DNA of 64,000 nucleotides from assembly GCA_965215755.1 (NCBI GenBank), contig OZ244119.1, positions 1,488,001-1,552,000 of the forward strand, read 5' to 3'. A model generated the notes under the pieces. The model saw only the letters and a program-made list of their open reading frames with translations. It was not told the origin of the DNA and did not search any database. Shown here piece after piece: positions 44,821 to 54,232 of this stretch. The stretch is from Tectiglobus sp965215755 (GTDB taxonomy: Bacteria > Pseudomonadota > Alphaproteobacteria > Rhizobiales > Hyphomicrobiaceae). Every line of letters starts with the position of its first letter. Position 1 is the first letter of the stretch. The translations under genes and the position numbers were made by a program.

Positions 44821-46574
44821 ACGAACGCCTTGATCCAATTACGCTCAGCGTCATTCAAGCTGGTCTGCAGCAAGTCTGCGACGAGATGGATTTAAGTTTC
44901 TCGCGTGCTGCTTTTTCTCCCGTTATTGCCGAGGCGAACGATCGTTCGGATGGAATATATTCGGCGGCCGATGGCTCACTCGTGGCGCAGGGGGCTGGTG
45001 GTCTTCCTGTCTTCGTTGGAACGATGCAATACTCGACGCGGACACTGATTGAGATGATCGCCGCGGGGAAAGTTCTACCGCCCGAACCCGATGACGTTTA
45101 TATCGTCAATGATCCTTATCTTGGTGGAACGCACTTGATGGACGTGCGGTTCGTACGACCATTCTACCGCGATGGTGCGATCTTTTGCTGGCTGTCCAAT
45201 ACCGGGCATTGGCCCGATACGGGCGGATCCGTGCCCGGCGGCTTTTCGGCTTCGGCAACAGCTGTTGAGCAAGAGGGGCTCCGGCTGCCGCCTGTTAAGC
45301 TGTTCAAGCGCGGGCAGATGGATCCCGAGATCTACTCTATCATCTGCTCGAATATACGCGTCGCGGATCAGCGCATCGGTGACGTAAAGGCTCAGGCCGC
45401 TGCCTTAATGGTCGGCGAGGACAGGTTAAACGAACTACTCGATCGCTATGGCGACAGCGTTGTCCGGGACGCAATTGATGAATTGCGCGCGCGCGCCGCA
45501 CAGCAGATGCGGGCTTGCATTTCTGAAATTCCTGATGGTCAGTATCATTCGACTGCATGGGTCGACAGTGATGGTGTGGTCAACGAGCCGCTTGCTATTC
45601 GGTTGACTATCGACAAGTTGGAAGATGAACTCACGTTCGATTTTGGTCAGTCGAGTGCGCCCTGTCTTGGCCCGATGAACTCTGTCCTGGCAACAACGCT
45701 GAGCTCTGTTTATCTGGCTATCCGGCATATCTTTCCTGAAGTTCCGATTAGCGCGGGCGCATTCGAACCTCTCAAGGTTCTGCGCCCGGAGGGGACATTT
45801 CTCGATGCACAATATCCGCGACCCGTATCAGGTTGTGCTGCCGAAGTTTCGCAGCGTATAGCCGAGGCTGTGTTCGCCGCATTGGTTGAAGTGCTGCCGG
45901 ATCGGGTAACCGCAGCCCCGGCTGGAACGAGTGGCAACTTCGCTCTTGGTGGCTTTGATCCGGACCGAGATCGGGACTTCGTGATGTACCAATTGTCCGG
46001 AGGCGGCTACGGCGGAAATGCTGACCACGACGGCCTGAGTAATGGCTGCTCAACGATCGGCATATCAAAGGCGCCGCCGGTTGAAATCATGGAGCAGGCT
46101 TTTCCGGTGCTCTACCACCGCTATGCGCTTCGCGAAGGTTCAGGCGGCGCTGGCGAGCATCGTGGCGGGTTCGGTCTTGACTACGAGCTAGAGTTGCGCC
46201 GTGGGAATGCGCGCGCCAGCTTCGTCATGGACCATGGCCGCTTTGGTCCGCAGGGCGCGCGGGGCGGAGAAGATGGGGCTGTCAATGAGGTGACTGTCTA
46301 TCAACGCGGTCAACCTTATACGCCGGTCCATCTGTCGAAGGAGCAAGACATTCCGCTTGAGGCTGGTGACCGCGTTCGCGTGAGGACGCCAGGTGGTGGT
46401 GGATATGGTGATCCGCGAAACCGGGATGTCAACGCTGTGCTAGCGGATGTGTTCCTCGGAAAATACACGATAGAACAGGCTGAAGCGTTATTTGGGGTTG
46501 TGGTGAGCGGTTCGCCGCTTAGCATAGACGAGGAACGAACGCGCGAGCTGCGGATTGGGTTTGAGAGACTATGA
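44817..46574 (+). CDS. HyuB-type ATP-dependent hydantoinase/oxoprolinase subunit B
   Basis: The 585-aa protein starts 'LDPITLSVIQAGLQQVCDEMD' region and shows 'NDPYLGGTHLMDVRFVRP' (about 99-116) and the closing 'VRTPGGGGYGDPRNRD' (about 523-538), the HyuB signatures. It pairs with the A subunit upstream. It is followed after 94 bp by the Rieske oxygenase gene. Confidence 0.92.
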   Translation: MNERLDPITLSVIQAGLQQVCDEMDLSFSRAAFSPVIAEANDRSDGIYSAADGSLVAQGAGGLPVFVGTMQYSTRTLIEMIAAGKVLPPEPDDVYIVNDPYLGGTHLMDVRFVRPFYRDGAIFCWLSNTGHWPDTGGSVPGGFSASATAVEQEGLRLPPVKLFKRGQMDPEIYSIICSNIRVADQRIGDVKAQAAALMVGEDRLNELLDRYGDSVVRDAIDELRARAAQQMRACISEIPDGQYHSTAWVDSDGVVNEPLAIRLTIDKLEDELTFDFGQSSAPCLGPMNSVLATTLSSVYLAIRHIFPEVPISAGAFEPLKVLRPEGTFLDAQYPRPVSGCAAEVSQRIAEAVFAALVEVLPDRVTAAPAGTSGNFALGGFDPDRDRDFVMYQLSGGGYGGNADHDGLSNGCSTIGISKAPPVEIMEQAFPVLYHRYALREGSGGAGEHRGGFGLDYELELRRGNARASFVMDHGRFGPQGARGGEDGAVNEVTVYQRGQPYTPVHLSKEQDIPLEAGDRVRVRTPGGGGYGDPRNRDVNAVLADVFLGKYTIEQAEALFGVVVSGSPLSIDEERTRELRIGFERL

Positions 46575-46668
46575 CGTGTCATCAAGCTTGCGGTCTCGCA
46601 GATCGCATTCCGGCCAGTATTGGCCTTGAAGGTCGTGATTAGTTAGCGGCTACGAGCTGGAGGGTCGG

Positions 46669-47736
46669 ATGGAGTACGTCAAGAATGCTTGGTATGTTGC
46701 GGGATGGGCGTCGGAATTTGGTGATGAATTGCGCCGCATCACGATTCTTGAAGAGCACATTGTTACTTTCAGGAACTCTGAAGGCAATGTAGTTGCCTTA
46801 GAAGACCGCTGCCCGCACCGTTTGCTGCCGCTGTCCATGGGCAAGCGGATTGGTGACGACATTCAATGTGGCTACCACGGTATGACCTTCAATTGCGAAG
46901 GGAAATGTGTGCGCATTCCCGGTCAGGAGAACGTGCCGGCGTCTGCCTATGTCGATTCGTACATCGTTTACGAAAAGCACGACATTGTTTGGATATGGAT
47001 GGGCGAGCACGACCGCGCGGATGTCAGCAAGATTTTCGATCTGCCTCAGTTTTCTGATCCTGCCTGGCACGCCCATCAGGGCGATTTGCTCCACCTCAAG
47101 TCTCACTATCTGAATGTTGCTGAGAACCTAGTTGATCCGGCTCATGTGAGCTTTGTGCACCCGACCACGCTCGGCAATGCAGCGAGCGAGAATGTTCCCG
47201 TCCATGTGAGTACTAGTGGCGAAGCTATTGTTGCGTGGCGCTGGATTAGAGACTCGGCACCGATCGGCTTCTTTCAAAATTTTGGCGGGTTCAAAGGAAA
47301 TGTTGATCGCTGGCATTACTACTATCTGCACCTACCCTGCATTGCTGCGATCGATTTTGGTAGTTCTGATGCAAGCTTGAACTTGCCAGAAGACGAGCGC
47401 GATAAAGGTGTCCGAATCTTCGCACTGCACTTCATGACGCCGGTTAATGCCGAATATACGATTGACCGTTGGATGCACTTGCGCAATGCCGCGGTGGGTG
47501 ATGAAGAAGCGTCCAAGCAAATGGATGCGATGTTCCAGATTGCATTCAACGAAGATAAGGTCATCCTGGAGGCAATCCAGGAAGAGGAGAGGCGGCCGCA
47601 GAAGCGGCGACCTATACGGATAGCAATAGACAAAGGTCCCAACGTCTACCGGAAGCGCATTCGGGAACTTGTCGAAGCGGAGCGAACCCAGGATCTGGGC
47701 GAACCGGTGGAGCCGACCTACGTGCTACATGACTAA
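46669..47736 (+). CDS. Rieske non-heme iron oxygenase, alpha subunit (VanA-like)
   Basis: The 355-aa protein has the Rieske ligands Cys48-x-His50 ('CPHR') and Cys67-x2-His70 ('CGYHG'), and the mononuclear iron site 'NVAENLVDPAHVSFVH' (about 148-163). Size and form resemble VanA-type O/N-demethylases and related single-component-oxygenase hydroxylases. Such enzymes need a reductase (VanB type), but none is encoded in the window. GCTGGAGGGTCGG precedes the ATG. Its reaction in the pathway is unknown. Confidence 0.92.
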   Translation: MEYVKNAWYVAGWASEFGDELRRITILEEHIVTFRNSEGNVVALEDRCPHRLLPLSMGKRIGDDIQCGYHGMTFNCEGKCVRIPGQENVPASAYVDSYIVYEKHDIVWIWMGEHDRADVSKIFDLPQFSDPAWHAHQGDLLHLKSHYLNVAENLVDPAHVSFVHPTTLGNAASENVPVHVSTSGEAIVAWRWIRDSAPIGFFQNFGGFKGNVDRWHYYYLHLPCIAAIDFGSSDASLNLPEDERDKGVRIFALHFMTPVNAEYTIDRWMHLRNAAVGDEEASKQMDAMFQIAFNEDKVILEAIQEEERRPQKRRPIRIAIDKGPNVYRKRIRELVEAERTQDLGEPVEPTYVLHD

Positions 47737-47759
47737 ATCTGGCAACATGGAGTAGAAAC

Positions 47760-48965
47760 GTGATTTCAAAACGATCCTTAGGATATGCCGCAACTCTAGC
47801 AGTTGCGCTCTCTGCTCAGACGGCAATGGCCGCTGATACGATCAAGATTGGTGAAATCAATCACTACAAGCGCATGGCCGCGTTTGCCGAGCCATATAAG
47901 AAGGGTATTGAGCTTCGACTGGCCGAAGTGAATGCTGCGGGAGGCGTTCTCGGTAAGAAGCTTGAGTTCATCTACCGCGATGACCAAGGCAAGCCAGGTG
48001 AAGCAGTGAAGATTGCTGAAGAGCTGATGACGCGAGATGGCGCCGTTATGCTGACTGGCACAATTTTCTCGCATGTCGGGCTGGCTATCTCATCGTTTGC
48101 TGGCAAGAAGAAGTATCTCTATCTGGCGGCTGAGCCATTGGCTGATGCACTGGTCTGGGCCAAGGGCAATAACTATACCTTCCGCCTGCGAGCCTCGACG
48201 TATATGCAGGCCGCTATGCTGGCTGAAGCAGCGGCAAAGACAAATGCGAAAACCTACGCGACAATCGCGCCGAACTATGCCTACGGTAAAGATGCCGTTG
48301 CAGCTTTCAAAAAGGCGCTCACAGCCCTTAAGCCTGATGTGAAGTTCGTGGCTGAACAGTGGCCGGGATTATTCAAGATCGATGCTGGTGCGGAAGTGCA
48401 GGCGCTCGAGAAAGCCAAGCCTGACGCGATCTACAACGTCACCTTTGGCGGTGACCTTGCGAAGTTCGTTCGGGAAGGCACGACACGTGGCCTATTCGAG
48501 GGACGGAAGGTCTATGGGCTTCTGACAGGTGAACCTGAATACCTCGATCCCCTCAAGGATGAGGCGCCTGTTGGTTGGACAGTGACAGGTTACCCCTGGT
48601 ACGACTTCAAGGACGGCCCGAATAAAGCATTCGTCGATGCTTACAAGGCAAAATACAACGAGCCACCAAAGCTCGGCTCAATTGTCGGTTACATGACTGT
48701 CCAGTCGATCGCAGCTGGTATCAAACGAGCCGGTTCGACTGACACGGAAGCCTTGGTTGCTGCATTCAAAGGATTGAAGGTCAATACGCCGCTGGGCGAG
48801 ATTACTTTCCGGAAGCAGGATCACCAGGCCACCATGGGGGCATTCGTTGGCACAACTGCTCTCAAGGATGGTGCCGGGGTGATGGTCGATTGGACTTACA
48901 AGAAAGGCGAAGACTATCTTCCTTCTGACGAAGAAGTCGCCAAATTGCGCCCTGCTTCAAACTAA
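47760..48965 (+). CDS. Liv-type ABC transporter substrate-binding protein
   Basis: The 401-aa protein has a signal peptide (residues 1-24, 'AQTAMAAD') and a LivJ/LivK-type periplasmic-binding fold ('VLGKKLEFIYRDDQGKPGEAVKIAEEL' region about 61-87). It starts at GTG 47760, 23 bp after the Rieske gene. It probably binds the catabolic substrate or a close relative rather than a branched-chain amino acid, given the operon. Confidence 0.88.
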   Translation: MISKRSLGYAATLAVALSAQTAMAADTIKIGEINHYKRMAAFAEPYKKGIELRLAEVNAAGGVLGKKLEFIYRDDQGKPGEAVKIAEELMTRDGAVMLTGTIFSHVGLAISSFAGKKKYLYLAAEPLADALVWAKGNNYTFRLRASTYMQAAMLAEAAAKTNAKTYATIAPNYAYGKDAVAAFKKALTALKPDVKFVAEQWPGLFKIDAGAEVQALEKAKPDAIYNVTFGGDLAKFVREGTTRGLFEGRKVYGLLTGEPEYLDPLKDEAPVGWTVTGYPWYDFKDGPNKAFVDAYKAKYNEPPKLGSIVGYMTVQSIAAGIKRAGSTDTEALVAAFKGLKVNTPLGEITFRKQDHQATMGAFVGTTALKDGAGVMVDWTYKKGEDYLPSDEEVAKLRPASN

Positions 48966-48982
48966 ACCCTCATCGTGAACTG

Positions 48983-49018
48983 CGCGGGCCTGACTAACGT
49001 TCAATCGTCAGGCCCGTG
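48983..49018 (+). terminator. Hairpin between binding-protein and permease genes
   Basis: CGGGCCTGAC (48985-48994) pairs perfectly with GTCAGGCCCG (49007-49016) around 12 nt. No T-run follows. Like the urtA-urtB hairpins it probably raises binding-protein mRNA over permease mRNA. Confidence 0.6.
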
Positions 49019-49047
49019 TGTCCCTCCCAAATCAGGCACCACTCTTA

Positions 49048-50910
49048 ATGGAACTTATCTTCGCGCAAGTGCTGACGGGGCTCGCCAACGCGTCAACACT
49101 GTTTCTTGTGGCGTCCGGACTGTCACTCATTTTCGGCGTGACCAGGATTGTCAATTTTGCGCATGGTTCCTTCTATATGCTCGGGGCATTCATCGGTTAT
49201 TCGCTCATGCAGAGCCTGCCCGGTGCACTTGGTTTTTGGTTCTCCATCTTGTTGGCAGGCCTGATTGTCGGGCTCATAGGTGTCGTGGTTGAGATCTTTG
49301 TTCTGCGGCCTGTTTACCGCGCGCCTGAGCTGTTTCAGTTGGTGGCAACATTCGGTGTCATCCTTGTTATCCAGGATATCGCCCTTTGGATATGGGGGGC
49401 GGAGGATCTCCTTGGGCCCAGAGCTCCTGGCCTGAAGGGCGTTGTCAGGATCTTCGGCGAACCGATACCTATGTACGATCTGGCAATGATAGCGATCACG
49501 CCATTGATCCTTGTATCGCTCTGGTACTTGATCACCAAAACGCGCATCGGCATTCTGGTTCGTGCAGCTACGCAAGACCGTGAGATGGTGGGAGCGTTGG
49601 GCGTCAACCAGACCTGGTTGTTTACCGGTGTTTTCTTTCTCGGTTCGGCTTTGGCAGGCCTCGGTGGTGCTATTCAACTGCCTAAGGGTGGTGCCGATCT
49701 TTTGATGGATTTCAATATTCTGGCCGCGATCTTCGTCGTTGTGGTGATTGGCGGAATGGGGTCGCTGCCGGGTGCCTACATCGCAGCTGTGCTCATATCG
49801 GTCCTCAATGTTTTTGGCGTAGCCTATCTGCCGGAGAGCACACTTGTTTTGATGTTCGTGGTGATGGCGGTTGTCTTGATGATCCGCCCATACGGTTTGC
49901 TTGGTCGCGAAGAAGTAGCGGGCGAGCATGGTCAGGTTGGTGAGCCTGAGCAGCCGATCAGGCCCGCCGGACCGCGGACCCGTTTGGCCGTTGCCGGACT
50001 GATTATTGCGCTGGGCATGGTTCCGCTTCTGGGATCAAATTTCCACGTTGTGCTGATCACTGACATCATCATTTTCTGCCTGTTTGCTGCAAGCCTTCAT
50101 TTCATCCTTGGTCTTGGTGGGTTGGTCTCGTTCGGGCATGCCGCGTTTTTTGGTGGTGGCGCCTATGTGGCGGCACTGTTTGTCAAGTACGCCGACACAC
50201 CAATGGAATTGGCTCTCATTCTGGCGCCCTTGGGTGCAGGCCTGGCCGCATTCATTATCGGTTGGATCTGTATGCGGCTGACTGGCGTCTATTTCGCTAT
50301 GCTGACATTGGCTTTCGCCCAGCTTCTCTGGTCCCTGGTTTTTCAATGGGGGGAAGTGACCGGTGGCGATGACGGGATGGTTGATATCTGGCCGGCAGAT
50401 TGGTTGTCGGCCAACAGCACGTACTACTATCTAACGCTGATCCTGGGTGTCGGAGGGATTTTGTTCCTGAGGCACGCTGCACATTCTCCGTTTGGTTATG
50501 CCCTCAGAGCGGCGCGCGACTCAGCGCGGCAGGCTGAGGCGACTGGCATGCACACCAAGCAAGTACAGTGGCTTGCTTTCGCTTTTGCCGGTGCAATGGC
50601 CGGGATCGCAGGTGGCCTGTTCGTGTTCTCTAAGGGCAGCATTTTCCCAACCGAATTGGAAATCGCTCGATCCTTTGATGCATTGATTGTCGTGTTCCTG
50701 GGAGGCGTGAAGACACTGTCTGGGGCGGTTGTGGGTGGTGCATCTCTCGAGTTTCTTAAAGATCATCTGACCCGGTTTCCATATTGGCGTATGACGCTTG
50801 GCGTTGTGATTATTCTGGTCGTCATCCTCGCTCCGGAAGGCATTGTCGGCACTGCCCGCAAGCTGGGTGAGAGATTGGGCTGGCTGCGTCGACCAGGAGA
50901 GCCGCGATGA
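49048..50910 (+). CDS. Fused LivH-LivM ABC permease
   Basis: The 620-aa protein joins two permeases that are usually separate: a LivH-like half (about residues 1-285, 'LIFGVTRIVNFAHGSFYMLGA' region) and a LivM-like half (about 315-610, 'GLGGLVSFGHAAFFGGGAY'), linked by a charged stretch (about 288-312). In total about 16-18 membrane helices are expected. ATG 49048 fits the usual 'MELIFAQVL' LivH start; the GTG at 49018 lies inside the hairpin. It overlaps the ATPase gene by 4 bp. Confidence 0.9.
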   Translation: MELIFAQVLTGLANASTLFLVASGLSLIFGVTRIVNFAHGSFYMLGAFIGYSLMQSLPGALGFWFSILLAGLIVGLIGVVVEIFVLRPVYRAPELFQLVATFGVILVIQDIALWIWGAEDLLGPRAPGLKGVVRIFGEPIPMYDLAMIAITPLILVSLWYLITKTRIGILVRAATQDREMVGALGVNQTWLFTGVFFLGSALAGLGGAIQLPKGGADLLMDFNILAAIFVVVVIGGMGSLPGAYIAAVLISVLNVFGVAYLPESTLVLMFVVMAVVLMIRPYGLLGREEVAGEHGQVGEPEQPIRPAGPRTRLAVAGLIIALGMVPLLGSNFHVVLITDIIIFCLFAASLHFILGLGGLVSFGHAAFFGGGAYVAALFVKYADTPMELALILAPLGAGLAAFIIGWICMRLTGVYFAMLTLAFAQLLWSLVFQWGEVTGGDDGMVDIWPADWLSANSTYYYLTLILGVGGILFLRHAAHSPFGYALRAARDSARQAEATGMHTKQVQWLAFAFAGAMAGIAGGLFVFSKGSIFPTELEIARSFDALIVVFLGGVKTLSGAVVGGASLEFLKDHLTRFPYWRMTLGVVIILVVILAPEGIVGTARKLGERLGWLRRPGEPR

Positions 50911-51683
50911 GCAACAATGTCGACGCGGTCCTCGATGTTCGCAACTTGTCGAAATCGTTTGGTGGTTTGCGAGCAGTCGATGATGTCAGTTTCTCTGTTG
51001 CCAAGGGCGAGCTGTTGGCACTGATTGGTCCCAATGGTGCCGGTAAGACGACATGTTTCAACATGCTGATGGGGCAGCTTCCACGCACGAGTGGTGATAT
51101 CTACTTTGATGGAAAAGATATTTCGGGATTGCCCCCGCGTGTGATCTGGCGCATGGGAGTCGGGCGGACATTCCAGATTACCGCAACTTATCCATCCATG
51201 ACGGTGATTGAGAACGTGCAGATGGCGTTGATGTCGTATCACCGCCGGCTGTATTCGATGATCCCCTTTGCGACCAAACTCTACCGGGACGAGGCGTCCA
51301 ATCTACTGGACTACGTGGGCATGCTGGAGCAGGCAGACCGCCACTGTGCAATTCTCGCTTATGGTGACCTTAAGCGGCTCGAACTTGCTATTGCACTTGC
51401 ACACAATCCAAAGCTGTTGCTGATGGATGAGCCAACAGCGGGGATGGCTCCGACGGAGCGGGTCAAGCTAATGCAGCTCACTGCTGATATTGTCGCTGAG
51501 AAGAGTATCAGCGTGCTATTCACTGAGCATGATATGGATGTTGTCTTCACGCACGCACATCGCGTGATGGTTCTCAATCGCGGCGCACTGATTGCGAATG
51601 GATCGGTGAGTGAAATCCGCAACGACCCCAAAGTTCAGGAAGTCTACCTTGGTGGTGGAACCCTGTTTGCGGAAGAGGCCTGA
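50907..51683 (+). CDS. LivG-type ABC ATPase
   Basis: The 258-aa ATPase has Walker A 'GPNGAGKTT' (about 44-52), a Walker B region 'LLLMDEPTAGMAPTE' and an atypical signature segment 'LAYGDLKRLELA' (LivG variant). 'TEHDMDVVFTHA' holds the H-loop. It is the fourth gene of the transporter operon. Confidence 0.93.
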   Translation: MSNNVDAVLDVRNLSKSFGGLRAVDDVSFSVAKGELLALIGPNGAGKTTCFNMLMGQLPRTSGDIYFDGKDISGLPPRVIWRMGVGRTFQITATYPSMTVIENVQMALMSYHRRLYSMIPFATKLYRDEASNLLDYVGMLEQADRHCAILAYGDLKRLELAIALAHNPKLLLMDEPTAGMAPTERVKLMQLTADIVAEKSISVLFTEHDMDVVFTHAHRVMVLNRGALIANGSVSEIRNDPKVQEVYLGGGTLFAEEA

Positions 51684-51690
51684 ACGGCGC

Positions 51691-52392
51691 ATGCTTGAAG
51701 TCAAATCAATCAACAGCTTCTATGCGAAGGCCCATATCCTCGAGGATTTAAGCTTTGCGGTCCACGGTGGTGAGGTGGTTTCTCTGCTTGGGCGAAATGG
51801 CGCCGGCAAGACGACGACACTGAAGTCAATCATGCAGCTTGTGCGGCCGAAAAGCGGTTCGGTTTGGTTCTTAGACAAGGAAATCACAGGTCAACCACCG
51901 CATCGTATCGCACGGATGGGACTTGGGTATGTGCCTGAAGAAAGGCGGATCTTCAGCGACTTAACAGTTCTTGAAAACCTGGAAGTCGGGCGCCAGCCGC
52001 CGCGGGAAGGCTTGATCGAATGGTCCGTGGAAGGTCTGTTCGACTTGTTTCCAAATCTCAAAGAACGGCGTGGCAACCGTGGCAAGGAGCTGTCCGGTGG
52101 TGAACAGCAGATGTTGACCATTGCACGGACGCTGATGGGCAACCCCAGACTGCTGCTTCTCGATGAGCCTTCTGAGGGCATCGCACCGGTCATTGTCGAA
52201 CAGATGGCAGAAACAATCTTGAAAATTAAGAAGGAAGGCCTGTCAGTCCTTATCTCGGAGCAAAACCTCCACTTCGCAAAAATTGTCGCTGATCGCGCTA
52301 TAATTATAGAAGGGGGGACGAGCAAATTTGAAGGCACGTTCGCAGATCTGGAAGCACGACCAGATGTGAGAGATACCTATCTGTCTGTCTAG
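51691..52392 (+). CDS. LivF-type ABC ATPase
   Basis: The 233-aa ATPase has Walker A 'GRNGAGKTT', signature 'LSGGEQQM' and Walker B 'LLLLDEPSEGIAP'. ATG 51691 is preferred (7 bp after the LivG stop); upstream codons overlap LivG. It is the last gene of the HyuA-to-LivF operon; a very long inverted repeat follows. Confidence 0.94.
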   Translation: MLEVKSINSFYAKAHILEDLSFAVHGGEVVSLLGRNGAGKTTTLKSIMQLVRPKSGSVWFLDKEITGQPPHRIARMGLGYVPEERRIFSDLTVLENLEVGRQPPREGLIEWSVEGLFDLFPNLKERRGNRGKELSGGEQQMLTIARTLMGNPRLLLLDEPSEGIAPVIVEQMAETILKIKKEGLSVLISEQNLHFAKIVADRAIIIEGGTSKFEGTFADLEARPDVRDTYLSV

Positions 52393-52418
52393 AGCATTTC
52401 AGGTTTAGCTCAAACCAT

Positions 52419-52513
52419 CCCACGCCCCCGCCCGACCGCAAAAAACCACGATCGCCATTCGTGTCGATGTTTCGAACACGAACATCGAATGGGCGGTCGG
52501 GCGGGGGCGTGGG
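52419..52513. repeat. 95-bp long inverted repeat between convergent genes
   Basis: A perfect 21-bp GC-rich arm (52419-52439, CCCACGCC...GACCGC) is repeated inverted at 52493-52513. Inside, CCATTCG (52456-52462) pairs with CGAATGG (52486-52492) and ATGTT with AACAT. Fifteen unpaired bases (AAAAAACCACGATCG) sit on the left side only. It may end transcription from both sides or be a small mobile inverted-repeat element. Nothing similar was noticed elsewhere in the window. Confidence 0.8.
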
Positions 52514-52579
52514 CAGGTGATGTGATTCCGGCTTGTCCGGAAATGAACTAGAGAATGGTGATGCAGCGGACGCGCATGG

Positions 52580-54232
52580 CTAAAGGTCAACGCTAGGCAA
52601 TGGTTCTCTGCCGCGAACCATATCCGCACCCTTTTCGCCAATCATCATGGTCGCCGCGTTGAGATTGGCCGACAGCATTGTCGGCATGACCGACGCATCG
52701 ATCACTCTCAATTTCTCGATGCCATGGACACGTAGCTGGTCATCGACGACAGCGGACGGATCTGTCGCGGGGCCCATCTTACAGGTTCCCATGGGATGGA
52801 ATGTCGTGGTCCCATATCGTTGTGCGATTGCAAGCAATTCATCGTCGGTCTGCACATCGGGACCAGGTATGGATTCACTATCGTAGTAGGGTTTCAATGG
52901 ATCCGATGCGAGAAGCTTTCGTGCGAGCTTTAGACCGGCCAACAATACGCGTCGATCATGCTCCTCTGCCAGGTAATTGGGTTGGATCAACGGTTGCTCG
53001 AATGGGTTGCCGGAGCGGAGGCGCACGTAACCCTTGCTCTCCGGTCGTTGCTGCCAAGCGGCAACCGTCATCCCAGGTTGTTTTTCCAGCTGACCTTGAA
53101 CACCTTCGCGGTAGCTCGCTGGTGTGAATGTCATTTGAATATCAGAACTTTCGGCCGCTTCTCCGGAATGCCAGAAGCAGTACACCAGAGTTGGATTGAG
53201 CGTGAGGAGACCCTCTCGGCGGGTGACCCACTTCGCAACTTCCCAGGCAAGGCTTAGCCCCCGCGTTTTCTCATTGATCGTCGAGATGTTTTTTACTCGT
53301 GCGACCAGGCGCGGTGCGTAGTGGTCGCGCAAGTTTTCGCCGACACCAGCCAAATCATGGCGCACGTCAATTCCATGTTGGCGCAAAAGGTTGCCAGGAC
53401 CAATGCCCGAAAGCTGCAGCAGCTGTGGTGAATTATATGTGCCACCGGACAGAATGACTTCACGGCGAGCGTTTACCTGTTTGTCTTGTCCATTTGCTCC
53501 ACCATGGCGGTAGTTGATGCCGACAGCTTGTTTGCCATCGGTTATGATACCGGTCGCGTGGGCTTTGGTGATGACCTGCAGGTTGGGCCGCTTCATTGCT
53601 GGCCGAAGATATGCTCCAGCTGTACTGACCCGGCGCCCGTTCTTGATAGTTCGCTGGACATAGGAGACACCTTCCTGTTTCCCGCCGTTGTAGTCCGGAT
53701 TACGGGGAATGCCGTTTTGTATGCAACCTTCGATGAAAGCTTCGCACAGGGGATGGCGCCATTCGAGATCTGTGACAGCGATGGAACCGTCGCGTCCGCG
53801 ATACTTCTCATCACCCTCTCCAATGCGCTGTTCTGTTCGCCGGAAATACGGGAGGACATCGGCGTATCCCCAGCCTCTATTGCCAGACTGGGCCCAAGTG
53901 TCGAAGTCCAGGCTCTGACCGCGATTGTAGACGTGACCGTTGATTGAGCTGGAGCCGCCAAGCGTCTTTCCGCGCGGGGCAAAGATACGCCGCCCGCCGG
54001 TCCAATCACCTTCCTCCATTTCGTATTTCCAGTTGACGCTGGCGTCGTAGAACGTCTTCATGAAACCGGCCGGGATATGAATGAAGGGGTTCCAGTCTCT
54101 GCCACCAGCTTCAAGTATGCAGACGGACACATTCGGGTCTTCGCTCAGTCGGTTTGCTAATATGCATCCAGCTGAGCCAGCGCCAACAATCACATAGTCG
54201 AAGGTATCCAAGTCTGCCTCACTCGTTTTCAA
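52580..54232 (-). CDS. GMC-family oxidoreductase (choline dehydrogenase-like)
   Basis: The 550-aa flavoprotein has the FAD motif 'VIVGAGSAGCILANRL' (14-29), 'GGSSSINGHVYNRG' (about 91-104), 'LSGIGPGNLL' and the catalytic 'HPMGTCKMG' near residue 487. These define GMC alcohol dehydrogenases/oxidases. The substrate is an alcohol; which one cannot be told. No betaine genes are near, so a choline role is not supported. It is divergent from the CoA transferase gene (249-bp spacer with nothing recognisable). Confidence 0.9.
   Translation of the reverse strand: MKTSEADLDTFDYVIVGAGSAGCILANRLSEDPNVSVCILEAGGRDWNPFIHIPAGFMKTFYDASVNWKYEMEEGDWTGGRRIFAPRGKTLGGSSSINGHVYNRGQSLDFDTWAQSGNRGWGYADVLPYFRRTEQRIGEGDEKYRGRDGSIAVTDLEWRHPLCEAFIEGCIQNGIPRNPDYNGGKQEGVSYVQRTIKNGRRVSTAGAYLRPAMKRPNLQVITKAHATGIITDGKQAVGINYRHGGANGQDKQVNARREVILSGGTYNSPQLLQLSGIGPGNLLRQHGIDVRHDLAGVGENLRDHYAPRLVARVKNISTINEKTRGLSLAWEVAKWVTRREGLLTLNPTLVYCFWHSGEAAESSDIQMTFTPASYREGVQGQLEKQPGMTVAAWQQRPESKGYVRLRSGNPFEQPLIQPNYLAEEHDRRVLLAGLKLARKLLASDPLKPYYDSESIPGPDVQTDDELLAIAQRYGTTTFHPMGTCKMGPATDPSAVVDDQLRVHGIEKLRVIDASVMPTMLSANLNAATMMIGEKGADMVRGREPLPSVDL

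Noticed and set aside
52580..54232. Choline dehydrogenase betA
   Set aside because: GMC family is clear, but no betB, betI or betaine transporter is present; specificity is not supported.
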